A program made the position numbers and the translations under genes. The notes beneath the pieces were generated by a model that had not been told where the DNA came from, did no database searches, and was given only the letters and a program-made list of their open reading frames with translations. Below, in pieces: positions 6,846-7,255 of a DNA stretch of 7,255 bases. Position 1 is the stretch's first letter, and each line of letters begins with the position of its first letter. Source of the DNA: Bacteroidetes bacterium UBA6063 (GTDB lineage: Bacteria > Bacteroidota > Bacteroidia > NS11-12g > UBA9320); assembly GCA_002428905.1 (NCBI GenBank), contig DIYD01000271.1:1-7255 (forward strand), read 5' to 3'.

Positions 6846-7255
6846 TGAGAGGAATTCGTTTAGTCATTCTTGCCTTCAGTATATTGTCTTTCAATGGGCT
6901 TTTTGCAGGTAGTATTGAGAAGCCCACCTGGGAAAAGATGGCTGAAGATTATGAGTACGACCCACCTGAAAAGTACAAGTCAAAACCCAAGAAGCCTGCT
7001 CAAAAAGACGAACCGTTAGAATTGCCTAAAAGTAGTCCTGGTATACCAGCTTCTGCAGCCTATCTGCTTTATGCGTTACTAGGTGTTGGCTTTATTGCAT
7101 TACTTATTGCCATCGTAAGGGGCACGGGACCTCGAAATAAGAAGGTTAAACTTCGAAATACATACGATGAAGAAAATCCGGATGAACTGGTTTTAACAGA
7201 GTTGGAACGGGAACTTCAAGATGCTTCCAGGCTTGGAAACTACAACCGTTGTTTG
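6845..7255 (+). CDS. DUF4129-domain membrane protein (3'-truncated by window edge)
   Basis: N-terminal 137 residues of a DUF4129 protein. The start ATG shares its A with the TAA of the preceding gene (TAATG), indicating translational coupling. The N-terminus is a signal peptide (about 1-22, ending GLFAGS). It is followed by a short exported segment (W-E-K-M-A-E-D-Y-E-Y, then a Lys/Pro-rich stretch about 42-62), one membrane helix (about 70-91, AAYLLYALLGVGFIALLIAI), and a cytoplasmic region. That region ends at the window edge in LERELQDASRLGNYNRCL, the opening of the DUF4129 helical domain ('A...GDYR.AVRLLY' in relatives). DUF4129 proteins have no defined reaction; the family lies with MoxR ATPases and DUF58 (von Willebrand A-like) proteins, and a role in envelope or complex assembly is inferred from that context. 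A DUF4350 gene would be the expected next neighbour. Confidence 0.8.
   Translation, partial: MRGIRLVILAFSILSFNGLFAGSIEKPTWEKMAEDYEYDPPEKYKSKPKKPAQKDEPLELPKSSPGIPASAAYLLYALLGVGFIALLIAIVRGTGPRNKKVKLRNTYDEENPDELVLTELERELQDASRLGNYNRCL

Overview
The window reads as a chromosomal segment of a Bacteroidota bacterium (Flavobacteriia/Cytophagia-like; no finer placement is possible from the sequence). Reasons: the protein sequences of ClpB, the RDD protein, the SpoIIM-like protein and the DUF4129 protein have Bacteroidota character; no Shine-Dalgarno sites precede the starts; A-rich leaders are present; and a TTG-N20-TAnnTTT-type promoter lies in the only divergent intergenic gap.

Layout. Positions 1-2405 hold the 3' end of clpB (heat-shock disaggregase, missing only about 67 N-terminal residues). 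Fifteen bases later on the same strand is a uracil-DNA glycosylase with the four cysteines of an iron-sulfur UDG (2421-2993). Next comes an island (about 2994-4250) that fits neither flank. It holds one intact plus-strand gene for an exported NlpC/P60-like cysteine peptidase or amidase (3308-4066). On either side of that gene is a strong hairpin whose T-tract lies on the minus strand. Just upstream of each hairpin, on the minus strand, is a short start-less reading frame that looks like the last residues of a lost protein; one resembles the end of a type IX secretion sorting domain.

From 4251 to the right edge is a known type of membrane locus: an RDD protein on the minus strand, separated by only 30 bp from a divergent operon that starts with a SpoIIM-family protein and continues, with a one-base overlap, into a DUF4129 protein cut by the window edge. 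In Bacteroidota, and in a similar set in Actinobacteria, these genes lie with DUF4350, a MoxR AAA+ ATPase and a DUF58 protein; those would be expected just beyond 7255. The SpoIIM protein here is about twice the usual length and appears to be fused to the polytopic membrane protein that is often encoded separately next to it.

The most unusual items are this SpoIIM fusion, the orphan minus-strand gene ends with their terminators around the peptidase gene, and the peptidase itself. No tRNA, rRNA, CRISPR array, insertion sequence or clear new multi-gene defence system is visible.
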